Positions 1-7,835 of a stretch of 64,000 bases of DNA are shown piece by piece. Position numbers and translations under genes: made by a program. This stretch comes from AC-32 sp963754265. GTDB lineage: Bacteria > Actinomycetota > Thermoleophilia > Gaiellales > Gaiellaceae. The stretch is from contig CAVWFB010000017.1 of NCBI GenBank assembly GCA_963754265.1, forward strand, positions 62,001 to 126,000, written 5' to 3'. Positions within the stretch are counted from its first letter, which is position 1, and each line of letters starts with the position of its first letter. The notes under the pieces were generated by a model, which was given only the letters and a program-made list of their open reading frames with translations, searched no databases and was not told the origin of the DNA.

Positions 1-127
1 CGTCCAGCGTGAGCACGTTGGTGTCCGCTTCGACCTCGACCTCGCTCATCGCGCCGGCGAGCTCGTCGAGTTCAGTCGTAGGCAGATCGGCAAAGACCGA
101 AAATGCTGCAATCCGGCTCGTATCCAC
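1..127 (-). CDS. Cyclic-nucleotide-binding-domain protein, N-terminal fragment cut by the window edge
   Basis: Only the first 42 codons are present. Read from GTG at 127, the product has the typical opening of a Crp/cNMP-binding domain: a short helix followed by FADLPTTELDELAGAM and an EVEV strand, the helix-strand entry of the double-stranded beta-barrel. Nothing C-terminal is visible, so I cannot tell a transcription factor from a stand-alone cNMP sensor. An internal ATG at 49 is a second possible start, but it would remove the conserved helix. It is divergent from the AlkX/YcaQ-like gene at 181, and its start codon lies inside a perfect palindrome (122-137). The call rests on pattern recognition of a short fragment. 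Confidence 0.5.
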   Translation of the reverse strand, partial: MDTSRIAAFSVFADLPTTELDELAGAMSEVEVEADTNVLTLD

Positions 128-137
128 GCTCGTGGAT
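122..137. promoter_or_regulatory. Perfect palindrome in a divergent intergenic region, possible operator
   Basis: ATCCACG-CT-CGTGGAT is a perfect 7-bp inverted repeat with a 2-nt centre. It covers the GTG start of the minus-strand gene and lies about 45 nt upstream of the plus-strand gene at 181. The position suits an operator for one or both genes. No regulator can be assigned. Confidence 0.35.
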
Positions 138-180
138 CGTGCCACAGGCAGCAACCGATCGCTAACGAGGCAAGGACGAA

Positions 181-1309
181 GTGACACCGAAGACCACGTC
201 CGTCCACCGGCTCACCAAGGCGCAGGCGCGGCGGATCGCGGTGCGCGCACAACTGCTCGACGCGCCCCGGCCGACCGATCTGCTCACGGTCGTGCACCGG
301 CTGACCCTGCTGCAGATCGACCCGACCGCGGCGATCGCGCCCAGCGCGGACCTCGTCGCCTGGAGCCGTCTCGGGTCCACCTACCAGCCAGCCCACCTCA
401 AGCAGGCTGTGGAGGAGGACCGCACGCTGTTCGAGCACGACGCGCTGATCCGGCCGATGAGCGACGTCGGCCTGTGCCTCGCCGGTGCGGCCGACTGGCC
501 GAGCTACGACAAGCAACGCACCTGGCTCCGCGACAACGATCGTTTCCGGCGCGACATTCTCGACCTGCTCGGCAGCTCCGGCCCGTTGAGCTCGCGCGAC
601 ATCCCCGACACGTGCGCCGCGCCGTGGGCTTCGACCGGGTGGACCAACAACCGCAACGTCACCCAGATGCTCGAGTTCCTGATGATGCGCGGCGAGGTCG
701 CGATTGCCGGGCGGGTGGGCCGGCAGCGGCTTTGGGACCTGCCCGGGCGGGTGTACCCGGCCGACGTGGTCGTCCCGTCGGTCGAGGAGGCCGACCGGAT
801 CAAGAACGAGCGGCGGCTCGCCGCACTCGGGATTGCGCGGACAGAAGGGCACCGCCATGCCGGTCGAGCCCACAACCGTCGGCGAGGCCGGCGAGCCGGC
901 CGTGGTCGCAGGCACGAAGGGCGAGTGGCGCGTCGACCCCGGTGCACTCGGCGCGGACTTCGATGGGCGGACCGCACTGCTCTCGCCGTTTGACCGGCTC
1001 GTCCACGACCGGGCCCGCGCGGAGGAGCTCTTCGACTTCGAGTACGTCCTCGAGATGTACAAGCCCGCGGCCAAGCGCCGCTGGGGCTACTTCGCCCTCC
1101 CGGTGCTCCACGGCGACCGGCTGGTCGGGAAGGTCGACGCCAAGGCCGACCGCAAGGCCTCGGTCTTGCAGGTGTATGCCATCCACGAGGACGTGAAGTT
1201 CACCCGCGCGATCACGAAGGGCGTGCGGGCCGAGCTGGAGGATCTGGCCTCGTGGCTCGGGCTGGATACGATCGCGGCGAGTGACGCCGACGTGAAGGGG
1301 GTTCGATGA
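181..1309 (+). CDS. AlkX/YcaQ-like winged-helix DNA glycosylase family protein (HTH_42), frameshifted
   Basis: The product matches the HTH_42/YcaQ family, whose members AlkZ and AlkX unhook DNA crosslinks and remove alkylated bases. The catalytic QxD signature is present as LLQIDP (Q45-D47), followed by the LVAWSRLG segment usual in the family. The C-terminal part (GTKGEWRVDP, LLSPFDRLVHDR, FDFEYVLEMYKP) is equally well conserved but lies in the next frame. One extra base near 841, after GIAR, separates the two halves; removing it gives GIARQKGTAMP, the expected continuation. The summed length of about 375 residues is normal for the family. The stop overlaps the ATG of the cupin gene at 1306. 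The single indel in an otherwise intact gene looks like a sequence error. Confidence 0.8.
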
Positions 1310-1941
1310 GCGGTTACGCAGTTGCGCATCTCGACGAGATCGACGAGCTGGACGACGGGCGTGAGCCATATCGACCCATCCGGCACCACCTGGGCATCAC
1401 CGCCTTCGGCGTCAATTCGTGGACGGGTCACAACGCGGGCGACCGGATCCTCAACGAGCACGACGAGGCGGAGGACAGCGAGGAGCTCTACGTCGTCCAG
1501 CAGGGCCGTGCGACGTTCGAGCTCGACGGCGAGCGGGTGGACGCCCCCGCGGGAACGCTCGTCTTCGCCCGCCCAGGCGTCAAGCGGACGGCGTTCGCCG
1601 AGGAGCCGGAGACGACGATCCTCGCGGTCGGCGGCACCCCAGGGGAGGCCTACGAGCCGGACGGCTGGGAGCTCTGGGCCCCGCTGCGTCCGCTCTACGA
1701 GCAGGGCGAGTACGCGGCGGCGGCCGAGCGCGGACGCGCCTTGGTCGAGGCTCATCCCGAGTACACCACCCTGTTCTACAACCTCGCCTGCTGTGAGAGC
1801 CTCGCCGGTCAGACGACCGAGGCACTCGAGGACCTTCGCCGCTCGATCGAGATGTCGGAGCGGTCTCGTGCATACGCGAAGGGCGACTCGGACTTCGATC
1901 CGATCCGCGACGAGCCCGCGTTCAAGGAGCTGGTCGGCTAG
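1306..1941 (+). CDS. Cupin domain protein with C-terminal TPR-like region
   Basis: This 211-residue soluble protein has a conserved single cupin barrel at about residues 45-105 (EELYVVQQGRATFELDGE, then APAGTLVFARPGV, the two halves of a cupin motif). A helical segment from about 125 resembles a tetratricopeptide repeat (YNLACCESLAGQTTEALEDL) and ends in DPIRDEPAFKELVG. This cupin-plus-TPR architecture recurs in actinobacteria without a known substrate. The start ATG overlaps the previous stop (ATGA), so translation is probably coupled. The first cupin motif lacks a complete HxH pair, so metal binding is doubtful. Enzyme or sensor roles are both possible. Confidence 0.8.
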   Translation: MSGYAVAHLDEIDELDDGREPYRPIRHHLGITAFGVNSWTGHNAGDRILNEHDEAEDSEELYVVQQGRATFELDGERVDAPAGTLVFARPGVKRTAFAEEPETTILAVGGTPGEAYEPDGWELWAPLRPLYEQGEYAAAAERGRALVEAHPEYTTLFYNLACCESLAGQTTEALEDLRRSIEMSERSRAYAKGDSDFDPIRDEPAFKELVG

Positions 1942-2015
1942 CGGATCTCGGCGAGCGCGAGAACGAGGCGATCGATGTCGTCCTCGTGGTTGTAGAAGTG
2001 AATCGCCGCGATGCT
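1938..2015 (-). pseudogene. 3' remnant of a class V PLP-dependent aminotransferase / cysteine desulfurase-like gene
   Basis: On the minus strand, ending at the TAG at 1940-1938, this stretch reads IAAIHFYNHEDDIDRLVLAL followed by AEIR and stop. The HFYN-x-x-x-DIDRLV pattern is the standard C-terminal end of SufS/isopenicillin-epimerase-type class V aminotransferases. Upstream the frame loses similarity and runs into the start region of the methyltransferase gene. So only about 25 codons survive, between two intact genes. This is a deletion scar, not a working gene. Its stop codon shares CTAG with the stop of the cupin gene on the other strand. Confidence 0.5.
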
Positions 2016-2047
2016 AGTCGCTGGAAGGGCAGGAGCCCGACTCCCGC

Positions 2048-2053
2048 TACATT
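2048..2053 (+). promoter_or_regulatory. -10 box TACATT, 6 nt before the start codon
   Basis: TACATT fits the TAnnnT form and ends 6 nt before the ATG at 2060, leaving no room for a ribosome binding site. A leaderless transcript beginning at the ATG is inferred. Confidence 0.45.
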
Positions 2054-2059
2054 CGCGCG

Positions 2060-2797
2060 ATGCACGAAGACGGCTACTTCGACGAGCCCGTCGCGGCGAG
2101 GTACGACGAATCGTCTGCCGACATGTTCGACCCGGAGGTCGTCGACCCGGTCGTCGACTTCCTCGCCGAGCTCGCGGGCGGCGGACGCGCGCTCGAGCTC
2201 GGGATCGGGACCGGCCGGATCGCGCTCCCCCTCGCGCGGCGGGGAGTGTCCGTGCACGGGATCGAGCTCTCGAAGGCGATGGCCGCGAGGCTGCGCGCGA
2301 AGCCGGGCGGCGAGGAGATCGGCGTCACGATCGGCGACTTCGCGACGACGGCCGTCGAGGGGACGTTCTCGCTCGCATACCTCGTCTTCAACACGATCGG
2401 GAACCTGACGACGCAGGCCGCGCAGGTCGCCTGCTTCCAGAACGTCGCCGCGCACCTCGAGCCCGGCGGCTGCTTCGTGATCGAGGTCGGGATCCCCGAG
2501 CTCCGGCGGCTGCCCCCCGGGGAGACGATGCGCGTCTTCGACGCGAGCCAGACGCACTGGGGAATCGACGAATACGACGTCGCGAATCAGGGGCTCACGT
2601 CGCACCACTTCGAGCTCGTCGACGGGCGAATGGAGCTCCACTCGTTGCCGTTCCGCTATGTGTGGCCGGCCGAGCTCGACCTGATGGCTCAGCTCGGCGG
2701 GATGAGGCTGCGCGAGCGCTGGAGCGGCTGGAAGCGGGAGCCGTTCACGAGCGACAGCCGGAAGCACGTCTCCGTGTGGGAGAAGCCGACGGCCTAG
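2060..2797 (+). CDS. Class I SAM-dependent methyltransferase
   Basis: The 245-residue product is a small-molecule-type methyltransferase. Motif I is visible at about residues 48-56 as ALELGIGTGRIALPLA, followed by VHGIELSKAM (motif II acidic residue), IGDFATT and the motif IV-like LVFNTIGNL, which is typical of Mycobacterium/Streptomyces class I methyltransferases that act on small molecules. The tail ends in a beta strand (RKHVSVWEKP). The N-terminus (YFDEPVAARYDESSADMF) is the usual cap helix. The ATG is chosen because a TACATT -10 box lies 6 nt upstream. The substrate cannot be told from sequence. The next gene starts 3 nt downstream, so the two are probably cotranscribed. Confidence 0.85.
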   Translation: MHEDGYFDEPVAARYDESSADMFDPEVVDPVVDFLAELAGGGRALELGIGTGRIALPLARRGVSVHGIELSKAMAARLRAKPGGEEIGVTIGDFATTAVEGTFSLAYLVFNTIGNLTTQAAQVACFQNVAAHLEPGGCFVIEVGIPELRRLPPGETMRVFDASQTHWGIDEYDVANQGLTSHHFELVDGRMELHSLPFRYVWPAELDLMAQLGGMRLRERWSGWKREPFTSDSRKHVSVWEKPTA

Positions 2798-2800
2798 GGC

Positions 2801-3700
2801 GTGGATCGCGCCTCGGCAGACGACTGGGTCCGCTCACACGTCGAGCCCGTTGCCGCAATCGAGACGGCGCACGAGCGACCGTGGGCAACCGTGTGGCGAG
2901 TGCCGCTCGCAGACGGTGTCGCCTGGTTCAAGGCGTGCGCTCCGGTCCAGGCGTTCGAGCCGCGCCTGACGGCGGGGCTCTACACGCGCTGGCCCGACCG
3001 CGTCGCAGAGGTTCTCGGCTACGACGAGGAACGGGCATGGCTCCTGCTTGCCGACGCCGGGCAGCCGATCGGCGAGGTCGGCAACCCGCCTGAGACGTGG
3101 CTGACCGCCTTGCCCCTCTACGCGGAGCTCCAGCGAGGGGAGACCGCACACGCGGCCGAGCATCTGGCACACGGTGTTCCTGACTTACGGCTCGCGGCCC
3201 TGCCCGAGCGCTACGAGGATCTTCTTCGGCAGGCTCTGCCGCTCGAGCGCGACGAGATCGAGCGGCTTCGTGGGTTCATGCCTCGTTTCACGGAGCTCTG
3301 CGACGAGCTGGCCGCACACGAGGTGCCGGAAACGGTCCAGCACGACGACCTTCACATGGCGAACGTCTACGCAGACCGCGGGCGGCTGCGCGTGCTCGAC
3401 TGGGGCGACTCGTCGATCTCCCACCCCTTCAGCTCGCTCGTGGTCACGTTTCGGTTTCTCGAGGAGATCAACGGGCTGCCGCCCGGCGACCCGTGGTTCG
3501 CGCGACTGCGCGACGCGTACCTGGAGCCGTGGGGTCGCGGTCTGGCGGACACCTTCGCGCTCGCGCTCCGCGTCGGCACGTTCGCGCACACCTTCGCCTG
3601 GGCGCGGCAGCGCGACCATCTTCCGGTGCAGGCACGCCCCGAGTTCGACACGTGGTTTGCGGTCGTGCTCCGGCGCGCACTAGCCAATACGATCGAGTAG
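2801..3700 (+). CDS. Aminoglycoside-phosphotransferase-family (APH) kinase-like protein
   Basis: The 299-residue product has an APH/choline kinase fold. The catalytic loop is clear: VQHDDLHMANVY (Brenner motif HxDxxxxN, around residues 175-186), followed by the metal-binding strand VLDWGDSSISHP. The N-lobe is short (VWRVPLADGVAWFKAC, with a candidate lysine). The C-lobe carries the usual helical tail. The family phosphorylates small molecules such as aminoglycosides, homoserine or choline; no substrate is evident here, and genuine antibiotic resistance is unlikely to be inferable. It starts at GTG 2801, 3 nt after the methyltransferase stop, and precedes a dienelactone hydrolase by 5 nt. Confidence 0.85.
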   Translation: MDRASADDWVRSHVEPVAAIETAHERPWATVWRVPLADGVAWFKACAPVQAFEPRLTAGLYTRWPDRVAEVLGYDEERAWLLLADAGQPIGEVGNPPETWLTALPLYAELQRGETAHAAEHLAHGVPDLRLAALPERYEDLLRQALPLERDEIERLRGFMPRFTELCDELAAHEVPETVQHDDLHMANVYADRGRLRVLDWGDSSISHPFSSLVVTFRFLEEINGLPPGDPWFARLRDAYLEPWGRGLADTFALALRVGTFAHTFAWARQRDHLPVQARPEFDTWFAVVLRRALANTIE

Positions 3701-3705
3701 TCGAC

Positions 3706-4278
3706 ATGGCCGAGATCTTGCTCTTCCACCATGCGCAGGGACAGACGCCCGGATTCAGTGCGTTCGCCGACCAGCTCCGCGCAGCGGGACACACCGTCCA
3801 CACGCCGGATCTCTACGACGGCAAGACGTTCGCTGCGCTCGACGACGGCGTCGGCTATGCCCAGGAGGTCGGCTTCGACACGATCGTCGAGCGCGGTCGG
3901 CTCGCCGCCGAGAGCCTGCCGAACGAGCTCGTCTACGCCGGTTTCTCGCTCGGGGTGATGCCGGCGCAGATGCTGGCCCAGACGCGTCCGGGCGCCAAGG
4001 GAGCCTTGCTGCTCTCGGCCGCCCTCCCGACCTCCGAGTTCGGCGGCTCGTGGCCGCAAGGCGTTCCGCTCCAGATCCACATGATGGAGGACGACGAGTG
4101 GGCGTTGGAGGACCTCCCCGCCGCGCGCGAGCTCGTCGAGACGATCGAGGGCGCGGAGCTGTTCCTGTATCCCGGCGATCGGCATCTGTTCGCCGACAAC
4201 AGCCTCACCGACTACGACGAGGACGCCGCGGCGCTGCTCGGCGAACGCGTGCTCGCGTTCTTGAACGGCATCGAGTAG
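3706..4278 (+). CDS. Dienelactone hydrolase family alpha/beta hydrolase
   Basis: The 190-residue product matches compact dienelactone hydrolases. It opens with AEILLFHHAQGQTPG (oxyanion strand), has the nucleophile elbow GFSLG with serine rather than the cysteine of classical enzymes, an acidic residue in MMEDDEWALED, and the catalytic histidine in GDRHLFAD. The ATG at 3706 is chosen because it lies 5 nt after the previous stop and gives the normal family length; the reading frame is open much further upstream, but that part overlaps the kinase gene. It probably acts as a soluble esterase or lactonase. Neighbouring cupin genes do not define a pathway. Confidence 0.85.
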   Translation: MAEILLFHHAQGQTPGFSAFADQLRAAGHTVHTPDLYDGKTFAALDDGVGYAQEVGFDTIVERGRLAAESLPNELVYAGFSLGVMPAQMLAQTRPGAKGALLLSAALPTSEFGGSWPQGVPLQIHMMEDDEWALEDLPAARELVETIEGAELFLYPGDRHLFADNSLTDYDEDAAALLGERVLAFLNGIE

Positions 4279-4287
4279 AAGTCATCC

Positions 4288-4728
4288 ATGCCCGACACCG
4301 CGGCCGAGCCGATCCAGCTCGGGGCCCTCTCGGTCCGTTTCCACGTCGACGCAGACGAGTCCGGAGGCAGTGTGAGCATCTTCGAGTGCGAGGTCCCGGC
4401 CGATGCACGCATGCCCGCGCCGCACAGCCACGACGAGTTCGACGAGACCGTCTTCGGGCTGGACGGCGTCACCACGTTCACCGTCGGCGGAGCCCGCACC
4501 GACCTGAGCCCTGGCGAGGCCCTCTTCATACCTCGGCGCGTGATCCACGGATTCAGCAACGGCGGCGAGGCTGACGCCCGTTTCCTCGCGGTCATCAGTC
4601 CGGGTTTGCTGGGCTCGGGCTACTTCCGGGAGGTCGCCGACGTCATCGCCGGCGGCGGCCCGCCGGACGTCGAAAAGATCGGCGAAGTCATGCGCCGTCA
4701 TGGCCTGACTCCCGCCCCACCCGCCTAG
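4288..4728 (+). CDS. Single-domain cupin protein
   Basis: The 146-residue product carries both cupin motifs: PHSHDEFDETVFGLDG (motif 1, with two histidines and a glutamate as possible metal ligands) and PGEALFIPRRVIHGF (motif 2, with the fourth ligand histidine). The complete ligand set suggests a metal-binding cupin, perhaps a dioxygenase or isomerase of the quercetinase-like group, but the substrate is unknown. It follows the hydrolase by 9 nt and precedes another cupin by 17 nt, so it is probably part of the same transcript. Confidence 0.85.
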   Translation: MPDTAAEPIQLGALSVRFHVDADESGGSVSIFECEVPADARMPAPHSHDEFDETVFGLDGVTTFTVGGARTDLSPGEALFIPRRVIHGFSNGGEADARFLAVISPGLLGSGYFREVADVIAGGGPPDVEKIGEVMRRHGLTPAPPA

Positions 4729-4745
4729 CCGAGGGAAGGAGCTCG

Positions 4746-5324
4746 ATGATCCCCGAGGAGGCGCGCCTGGAAGAGGTCGGCTCGGGGCTCGCCCCTGTGA
4801 GCCCGGGCTGGTTCGTGGTCAACGTCGGCGAGGCGGCCTGGCTGCGGAACGACGCCTTCGGCGGGCGCTGCGTGTTCGAGAGCAGTCCGCGCGTGCTCGC
4901 CGAGCGGCCCGACGCGGAGCCTCAGCCCTTCGACCAGATCGGGTTCACGCTGGCGGTGCTCGAGCCCGGAAAGCCGACCGGCATGTACCACGCCGAGTCG
5001 AGCCAGGAGGACTTCCTCGTCCTCGCCGGAGAATGCCTGCTGGTGGTGGAGGAGCAGGAGCGGCCGCTGCGCGCCTGGGACTTCGTCCACTGCCCGCCCG
5101 GGACCCGCCACACCTTCGTCGGCACCGGCGAGGAGCCGTGCGTGATCTTCATGACAGGCGCACGGCGCGAGGACGGCACCATCGTCTACCCGGTCTCGGA
5201 GACGGCGCGCGCTCACGGCGCAGGCGTCGGGGCGGAGACGAACAGCCCGTCCGAGGCTTACGCGCCGTTCTCGCACTGGCGCCTCGGCCGCCCGGACGCG
5301 TGGGGCGAGCTCCCCTGGAGCTGA
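4746..5324 (+). CDS. Cupin domain protein
   Basis: This 192-residue cupin has motif 1 in GMYHAESSQEDFLVLAGE and motif 2 in DFVHCPPGTRHTFVGTGE, with a WFVVNVGEAAWLRN opening found in a recurring actinobacterial cupin family. Motif 1 keeps one histidine and an acidic residue; motif 2 keeps the histidine of GTRHTF. A good ribosome binding site (GGAAGGAG) lies 7 nt before the ATG, which fixes the start. It ends the five-gene run begun at 2060 and is followed by a terminator-like hairpin. The function is unknown. Confidence 0.85.
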   Translation: MIPEEARLEEVGSGLAPVSPGWFVVNVGEAAWLRNDAFGGRCVFESSPRVLAERPDAEPQPFDQIGFTLAVLEPGKPTGMYHAESSQEDFLVLAGECLLVVEEQERPLRAWDFVHCPPGTRHTFVGTGEEPCVIFMTGARREDGTIVYPVSETARAHGAGVGAETNSPSEAYAPFSHWRLGRPDAWGELPWS

Positions 5325-5333
5325 GGCATCCGT

Positions 5334-5355
5334 CGCCGGCCGAAGCAGCGGCCGG
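5334..5355 (+). terminator. Strong hairpin after the cupin operon
   Basis: GCCGGCCG-aagcag-CGGCCGGC is a perfect 8-bp G/C stem with a 6-nt loop, 9 nt after the stop of the cupin gene. No U-run follows, which is common in high-GC actinobacteria. A terminator or 3'-end stabiliser is inferred. Confidence 0.5.
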
Positions 5356-5459
5356 CTTCGCTTCAGGCGTAAGGGACGCTCGCGGAGATTCCACGCGCAG
5401 CGAGTTCACCGCTTAAGCTCCACGAGCCCCGCTCAGATCTCCAACCCAGGAGGCGCGCC

Positions 5460-5723
5460 ATGCCAACGGTAATGGCCTACCACGACGTGAAGGACAAGGA
5501 TCACTGGCTCGCGTCGCCGAAGCGCGAGGAGTTCTTCGGCCCCCTCGGCGTCACCAACATCCGAACGTTCGTCGATCCGGACAATCCGACTAGGGTCGGG
5601 CTGGTGATGGACGTTCCCGATATGGGCGCCGTCATGGGCGCGATGGAGACCGAGGCTGCCGCCGACACGATGGCGTACGACGGGGTGTTGCCCGAGACGC
5701 TCGTGATTCTCGTCGAGGCATAG
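5460..5723 (+). CDS. Small conserved hypothetical protein, likely ferredoxin-like fold
   Basis: The 87-residue product alternates strands and helices (MPTVMAYHDVKDKDHWLAS, then TNIRTFVDPDNPTRVGLVMD, then ETLVILVEA). This resembles the dimeric alpha+beta barrel of small stress or monooxygenase-like proteins. No catalytic residues are recognisable. An AGGAGG ribosome binding site 8 nt upstream of the ATG makes the start secure. It is monocistronic, bounded by the hairpin at 5334 and a converging gene. Confidence 0.7.
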   Translation: MPTVMAYHDVKDKDHWLASPKREEFFGPLGVTNIRTFVDPDNPTRVGLVMDVPDMGAVMGAMETEAAADTMAYDGVLPETLVILVEA

Positions 5724-5769
5724 CCGGGTCAATCCGTCGTTCCGTTCTGGCCGAGCTCGACGAGTTCCG

Positions 5770-6966
5770 CTAGTAGATGTGCAGCTTGTCCAGGAGCGCG
5801 AGCGGGTCGTCGAGGGACTCGAACAGATCCTTGTTGTGCTTGATCATCTTGCTGCGCATGTAGACGCGAAGCCACTGCTTGTAGCTGTACAGCTCATAGC
5901 GATCGAGCATGTCTCTGAGCGGTAGGTCACGCTGCGCGGTGAGTCCTGCCAGGTACATCGCACACTCGAAACCAAGCGAAATCGACTGAAAGTACGGAGA
6001 GCCAATGGCCGAATCGCCGGCGAGGAACACCGGCGAGCTGGCGAAGGGGTGGTCGTTGGGGCCTGCTGTAAGCCACTGCCGGCTGGTCGCATTGCGGGCC
6101 CGGTACAGATCCAGGGGAATCCGCACGATCTCGAGGTCGCCGAGTAGCTCGCCCTGAGTTTCCTCCTTGATCTTGTCGATGAACCGGTCCATCGACTGAG
6201 CGACGCTGGGAAAGTTGCTGCGAAGCCACTGACCGTCGAATCTCGACGGCATCGCCTCATACTCCTGGGCGCTGATGTTGACGATGCCTGTCACGTGGCT
6301 GACGCTGCCGTCGTAGTGCGTCCGGTGCACCATGGGAATGAACTTGTAGTGCGGGTTCTCGATGTTCTTGGCGTACTTGCAGTACTCGTTGCAGTCGTAC
6401 TTCTGGCCGTATAGGAAGGTGATGACGAGCGCGTACTCGAGTCGGATCAGGAGGGTGTTCGCGCCTCCATCCACCTCTTCGGAGCCAGGCACCAGTTGAT
6501 CTCGGAGCAGCGACCTGGCGCCCGTGCAGTCGATCAGAAAGTCGCCCGGCTCGAGCATTGCCATTGCGTCCTCTGCCGTCACGACGGCCGCCGTGCGCTG
6601 CAGTGCGCTCGACCCGCGCGCATCGATCAGATCGCTGAGGGAGCGCTCGATGGCGTTGAGCGGGCAGAACCCCAGCGTCCATCCTTGAAGAAGCGCCATC
6701 AGGTCCGCGGGAATCGACTGCCTGAAGGCGAGGCCCTGGTCGAGCTCGCCCGGATCGAAGACGGCCTGGACGCTGTCCCCGTCGATGGAGTCGGTGCGGT
6801 AGCTCTCCACTGAATCCGCCACGAGGTACGGCGCGAGCTGGACCATGCGGGTGCGCGTGTACTCGTGGCGCTTCTCATAGAGGCGCACGGAGAGCCCCTC
6901 CATCGACTGGAGCAGCGCCGTGAGCAGAAGGCCGACGGGTCCTGCGCCGACCACGTGCACTCGCAT
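5770..6966 (-). CDS. FAD-dependent monooxygenase-like protein (styrene monooxygenase / hydroxybenzoate hydroxylase fold)
   Basis: The 398-residue product begins with the ADP-binding motif VHVVGAGPVGLLLTALLQ and ends the FAD domain with VFLAGDSAIGSPYFQSISLG, the GD motif contacting the ribityl chain. Between them is IDCTGARSLLRDQL. This is the fold of group A/E flavoprotein monooxygenases; the substrate domain (rich in Tyr and Asp) is not one I recognise. It is less G/C-rich than its neighbours, with ATT, AAG and TAC more frequent, which may mean recent acquisition. It converges on the small protein at 5460 and has no obvious reductase partner nearby. It might be an oxidoreductase without hydroxylase activity. 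Confidence 0.75.
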   Translation of the reverse strand: MRVHVVGAGPVGLLLTALLQSMEGLSVRLYEKRHEYTRTRMVQLAPYLVADSVESYRTDSIDGDSVQAVFDPGELDQGLAFRQSIPADLMALLQGWTLGFCPLNAIERSLSDLIDARGSSALQRTAAVVTAEDAMAMLEPGDFLIDCTGARSLLRDQLVPGSEEVDGGANTLLIRLEYALVITFLYGQKYDCNEYCKYAKNIENPHYKFIPMVHRTHYDGSVSHVTGIVNISAQEYEAMPSRFDGQWLRSNFPSVAQSMDRFIDKIKEETQGELLGDLEIVRIPLDLYRARNATSRQWLTAGPNDHPFASSPVFLAGDSAIGSPYFQSISLGFECAMYLAGLTAQRDLPLRDMLDRYELYSYKQWLRVYMRSKMIKHNKDLFESLDDPLALLDKLHIY

Positions 6967-7055
6967 AGTGGAGAGCAGTCTCTCAGAGCTGTGGAGCCAG
7001 ATGGCGTCACGCCGGCCACGTCATAGCCTCCGCGCGTCATGCACCGGGAAGGGGC

Positions 7056-7061
7056 TAGGAT
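7056..7061 (+). promoter_or_regulatory. -10 box TAGGAT, 6 nt before the start codon
   Basis: TAGGAT ends 6 nt before the ATG at 7068, so the transcript would begin at or next to the start codon (leaderless). Inferred from position and TAnnnT form only. Confidence 0.45.
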
Positions 7062-7067
7062 CGGCAG

Positions 7068-7355
7068 ATGGCCAGGTACGTTCGCATCCGGCTCGCGAAC
7101 GGCGACACTCGGCATGCGACCCTCCCGCAGGAGGAGACGCACACGCAATGGGCAGCCCGCGAGTGGGGTGCCGAGTCACGCTGGACCCAGACGGTCGAAG
7201 GGACCTTGGTCGCCAAGGCCTCGATCGTCGAGCTGTCCCTGGTCGAGCTGGACGAGCAGCCCACCCTGGACGGCGTGTTGCCCGCGCAGGTCGCGAGCGC
7301 GGAGGCGCTGGACACGAGCGCCGAGACGCGGGCGCGCGCGCGGATTTTTGAGTGA
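7068..7355 (+). CDS. Small hypothetical protein
   Basis: The 95-residue product starts ARYVRIRLANGDTRHATL, a beta-hairpin-like opening, then has IVELSLVELDEQPTLDGVLP and an Ala/Glu-rich tail. I do not recognise the family. The gene is placed here because a TAGGAT box precedes the ATG by 6 nt and codon use is consistent with the surroundings. It is divergent from the monooxygenase at 5770 and converges on the gene at 7416. Confidence 0.55.
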   Translation: MARYVRIRLANGDTRHATLPQEETHTQWAAREWGAESRWTQTVEGTLVAKASIVELSLVELDEQPTLDGVLPAQVASAEALDTSAETRARARIFE

Positions 7356-7415
7356 AACGCTCAGAGATGAGCCGGACCACGCCTGTGAAGCAGCGCGGCC
7401 CGGCTATCGCTCTGA

Positions 7416-7718
7416 CTAGACGCCAACCAGCGTGCTGGATTCGACCTCGTCGTAGTAGGAGATCTCAACAGCGTCGGCGTCGACGCCGGCCTTGCGCATT
7501 GTCTCCTTCAGCTCAGGCATTGCGAAGAATCCACGCGCGGTCTCGGGCGACTCGAATGTATGGGTGACGATGACGTCGTCGGGACTCTCGATCGAGCGCA
7601 GGACCTGGTGGCTCTGCACGCCGTGCTCGGCTTGGATCGGCGCGAAGCCGTCGTACACCTTCTTCCAGGCGTCGAAGTCGGCCACACGGTGGCGGACAAG
7701 GGCAACGGTGCTCGTCAT
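7416..7718 (-). CDS. ABM/EthD-like dimeric alpha-beta barrel protein
   Basis: The 100-residue product shows the ferredoxin-like plait of antibiotic-biosynthesis-monooxygenase and EthD relatives: VALVRHRVADFDAWKKVYDG, then GVQSHQVLRSIESPDDVIVT, then a helix ARGFFAMPELKETMRKAG and the final strand EISYYDEVE. Such proteins are small stand-alone dimers, often of unknown substrate. The start is ATG 7718. The neighbours give no pathway. Confidence 0.7.
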   Translation of the reverse strand: MTSTVALVRHRVADFDAWKKVYDGFAPIQAEHGVQSHQVLRSIESPDDVIVTHTFESPETARGFFAMPELKETMRKAGVDADAVEISYYDEVESSTLVGV

Positions 7719-7835
7719 AAGTGCTCCCTTCCGGAGCGATGCCCCGCTGCGAAAAAACGGGCTTCAGGAGAAGCGCGCAACCAAGGCGACGCCTAACAGC
7801 CTACTCCTCAGCAGCTTACGAGTGTTACCGACGAG

